A stretch of DNA of 6,898 nt, from assembly GCA_017939855.1 (NCBI GenBank), contig JAGAZW010000210.1, forward strand, positions 1 through 6,898, read 5' to 3'. This document shows, one piece after another, positions 5,501-6,898 of the stretch; position 1 is the first letter of the stretch; every line of letters begins with the position of its first letter. The position numbers and the translations under genes were made by a program. Source of the stretch: Clostridia bacterium (GTDB lineage Bacteria > Bacillota > Clostridia > Oscillospirales > Acutalibacteraceae). Under the pieces are notes generated by a model, which saw only the letters and a list, made by a program, of their open reading frames with translations, searched no databases and had not been told where the DNA came from.

Positions 5501-6612
5501 AATGCTCTACCTGTTGAAATTATAACTGAAAGCGATATTATAAAAAGACCTGCTACCAGTAGTAAAAGTCCTAAAAGTATTGATAACATAGAGTCTACCG
5601 CCCTTAACAAATCGCCGATTTTCGATAGCGAAAAGCTGTCCGATAAAGCAGAGCAAAGGCAAATTATAATTCTCCATAATATAAGCTCTGCGACTGTGGG
5701 TAAAAGAATGAAAATGATTGCCACAACCCCGTAAATTCCTATGGAAGATTTTAAAAGTCCCATAGACGCAGATACCGTCGCTGCCGCTTCTGCGAGTGCA
5801 GTTCCCGTTATAGGTACAGAGGTTCCTATAATAAATTTTGCGGTTTTTGCGGCAACTGTGTCTGCTGCAGAATTTACTGCCGTCTGTATTCCCAGAATCC
5901 CTACAAAAATCGTTGAAAAGAGTGAAAATGTCCAAAGGGATATTTTTTTAATTAATTCAGCAGCGGATGAACGGGCAATAAGCGGTGAGATACCCGAACA
6001 TAAGGAAATCGAAAGATATCCGCCCATAAACGGCATTATAAAAAACGACGATATCATAGACACACTCTCGGTTGCAGTCAGGAGAAGCGTGCTCATAGAA
6101 ACCGAGGTAACAGCATTTCCCGAAAGGGATACCAGTCCTGCAAAAATGGGTATAAACGCCAACATAAAAATGCAGATACTCTTCATAGAATTGGCAGACG
6201 CCGAAACGGTAGAAAAAACATTTGTTGCCACTATTGCGCCGCAGGCGGCTGTGGCTGCAAAGATAGCCGTCTGATTGGCGGCATCTGTGTTACCGAAAGA
6301 AGTAATTGCTGCCGTTATAATAATAACGGCAAGAATGGCGCAGCCCGACTTCAAAGGACGCTTTAGCCCGTCAGACAAAAAATTTTTTATGTGTTCGATG
6401 ACACCCTCGCCGCTAATTTTGTCGACCCATTTTTCGTCACTCGGGTCTATACCCATTTTTTCAAATAAATTTTGGGTTTCAGAGTCTAACGAATTTTTAA
6501 TTTCTTCTAAATTGAGGGCTTCATATTGTTGAGAATAGTCTGCATTATCGGCTTTACAGGAAAAGGAAAACAGTAACAGAAAAAGGGATATTATCAATAT
6601 ATATTTCTTCAT
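5497..6612 (-). CDS. spoIIIAE: Stage III sporulation protein AE
   Basis: SpoIIIAE is the largest polytopic membrane protein of the SpoIIIA complex. I start it at 6612, giving 371 residues (Bacillus about 399): this ATG overlaps the spoIIIAD stop as ATGA and opens a typical signal peptide (MKKYILIISLFLLLFSFS). The longer open frame to 6684 only adds sequence shared with the end of spoIIIAD. After the signal comes an acidic outer segment (about 22-80), then about seven hydrophobic segments (roughly 88-106, 113-135, 143-164, 185-208, 225-247, 291-318 and 342-366). The stretch FIIGTSVPITGTALAEAAAT (260-279) is strongly characteristic of the family, as is GISPLIARSSAAELIKKIS (207-225). A Cys at 19 sits near the cleavage site, but the residues before it do not make a good lipobox. 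The ribosome binding site is weak (GGAA), which again suggests coupling. Confidence 0.94.
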   Translation of the reverse strand: MKKYILIISLFLLLFSFSCKADNADYSQQYEALNLEEIKNSLDSETQNLFEKMGIDPSDEKWVDKISGEGVIEHIKNFLSDGLKRPLKSGCAILAVIIITAAITSFGNTDAANQTAIFAATAACGAIVATNVFSTVSASANSMKSICIFMLAFIPIFAGLVSLSGNAVTSVSMSTLLLTATESVSMISSFFIMPFMGGYLSISLCSGISPLIARSSAAELIKKISLWTFSLFSTIFVGILGIQTAVNSAADTVAAKTAKFIIGTSVPITGTALAEAAATVSASMGLLKSSIGIYGVVAIIFILLPTVAELILWRIIICLCSALSDSFSLSKIGDLLRAVDSMLSILLGLLLLVAGLFIISLSVIISTGRAL

Positions 6613-6898
6613 AGTGAAGCAAATTCCAGTGCAATTTCGAGCACATTGAGTATGATCGGGACGGTCAGTATAAAAATGGCACATTTCCCGGCAAACTCAG
6701 CCTTAGCCGCAAGTGCCGTTTGTCCTGAATCTCTGCAGGTGTCGGCGGCAAAAGACGATATATAGGCTATACCCAAAGCCTTTAGAGCTGTCAGGAAATA
6801 TCCCGAAGTAACGCCGCTTTTTTTAAAAATATTTCCAATAGCAGTAATAGAAGGAAAAATTTTATAAATGCAGGTAACAGTTATTGCCGCAACAGCGA
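6609..6898 (-). CDS. spoIIIAD: Stage III sporulation protein AD, C-terminal part (5' end cut by the window edge)
   Basis: The open frame enters from the right edge and ends at TGA 6611-6609, giving the last 95 residues. SpoIIIAD in Bacillus has about 133, so roughly 35-40 residues, probably including the first membrane segments, lie outside the window. The visible part includes LKALGIAYISSFAADTCRDS (about 38-57) and GQTALAAKAEFAGKCAIFIL (58-77), both highly typical of the SpoIIIAC/AD family, then a final membrane helix (about 70-93). AD is a small membrane subunit of the channel complex. Its stop overlaps the spoIIIAE start by 4 nt. The order AD-AE-AF-AG-AH is the standard one, so AA, AB and AC and the mother-cell promoter are expected beyond the edge (inference). 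Confidence 0.93.
   Translation of the reverse strand, partial: AVAAITVTCIYKIFPSITAIGNIFKKSGVTSGYFLTALKALGIAYISSFAADTCRDSGQTALAAKAEFAGKCAIFILTVPIILNVLEIALEFASL

Noticed and set aside
5741..6532. Two long open frames on the plus strand (5741-6274 and 6275-6532), opposite spoIIIAE
   Set aside because: They lie wholly antisense to a well-matched spoIIIAE. Their proteins have no recognisable family, and no convincing ribosome binding site or promoter precedes them. Open antisense frames are common opposite Ala/Val/Ile/Ser-rich membrane proteins.
6607..6619. Small palindrome CTTCA-TAG-TGAAG at the spoIIIAE start codon
   Set aside because: A 5-bp stem with a 3-nt loop is too weak to be a convincing translational control element, and it falls within coding sequence.

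Overview
The window looks like a chromosomal segment of an endospore-forming, anaerobic Firmicute of the class Clostridia. The evidence is a spoIIIA engulfment-channel operon with the usual gene order, the start of an Rnf electron-transport complex gene (rnfC), AT-rich intergenic DNA with consensus sigma-A-type promoters, and strong GGAGG ribosome binding sites. I cannot name a genus from the sequence alone. No mobile element, RNA gene or CRISPR array was seen, and coding density is very high; the longest gap between genes is about 170 bases.

Layout. (1) 1-520, minus strand: the N-terminal 173 residues of RnfC, cut by the window edge, with its own promoter at 558-586. (2) 521-690: a divergent intergenic region holding the rnfC promoter and, back to back with it, a perfect consensus promoter (TTGACA-17 bp-TATAAT) overlapped by a perfect 10-bp inverted repeat that is a good candidate operator. 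(3) 691-3480, plus strand: a four-gene, tightly overlapping operon encoding a Fur-family (Zur-like) repressor and a complete ABC metal importer (lipoprotein ZnuA, ATPase ZnuC, permease ZnuB). (4) 3484-3515: a 15-bp hairpin between converging operons that probably ends transcription from both sides. (5) 3530-3886, minus strand: an Asp23/Gls24-family protein (YqhY-like) with its own promoter. (6) 4013-6898, minus strand: the distal part of the spoIIIA operon, giving spoIIIAH, AG, AF, AE and the C-terminal part of AD, with genes overlapping or nearly touching.

How the parts work together. The Fur-family protein should sense intracellular zinc and bind the palindrome over its own promoter, switching off the whole zur-znuACB operon when zinc is sufficient. 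The SpoIIIA proteins form the mother-cell side of the channel that links mother cell and forespore during sporulation: AG, AH and AF carry ring-building folds, AE and AD are polytopic membrane proteins. The Asp23 gene directly after spoIIIAH is a common housekeeping neighbour in Firmicutes, and its separate promoter lets it be expressed outside sporulation.

I found no clearly new system. The points most worth a second look are the operator/promoter architecture of the zinc operon, the altered metal-ligand positions in ZnuA, and the compact forms of the SpoIIIA proteins.
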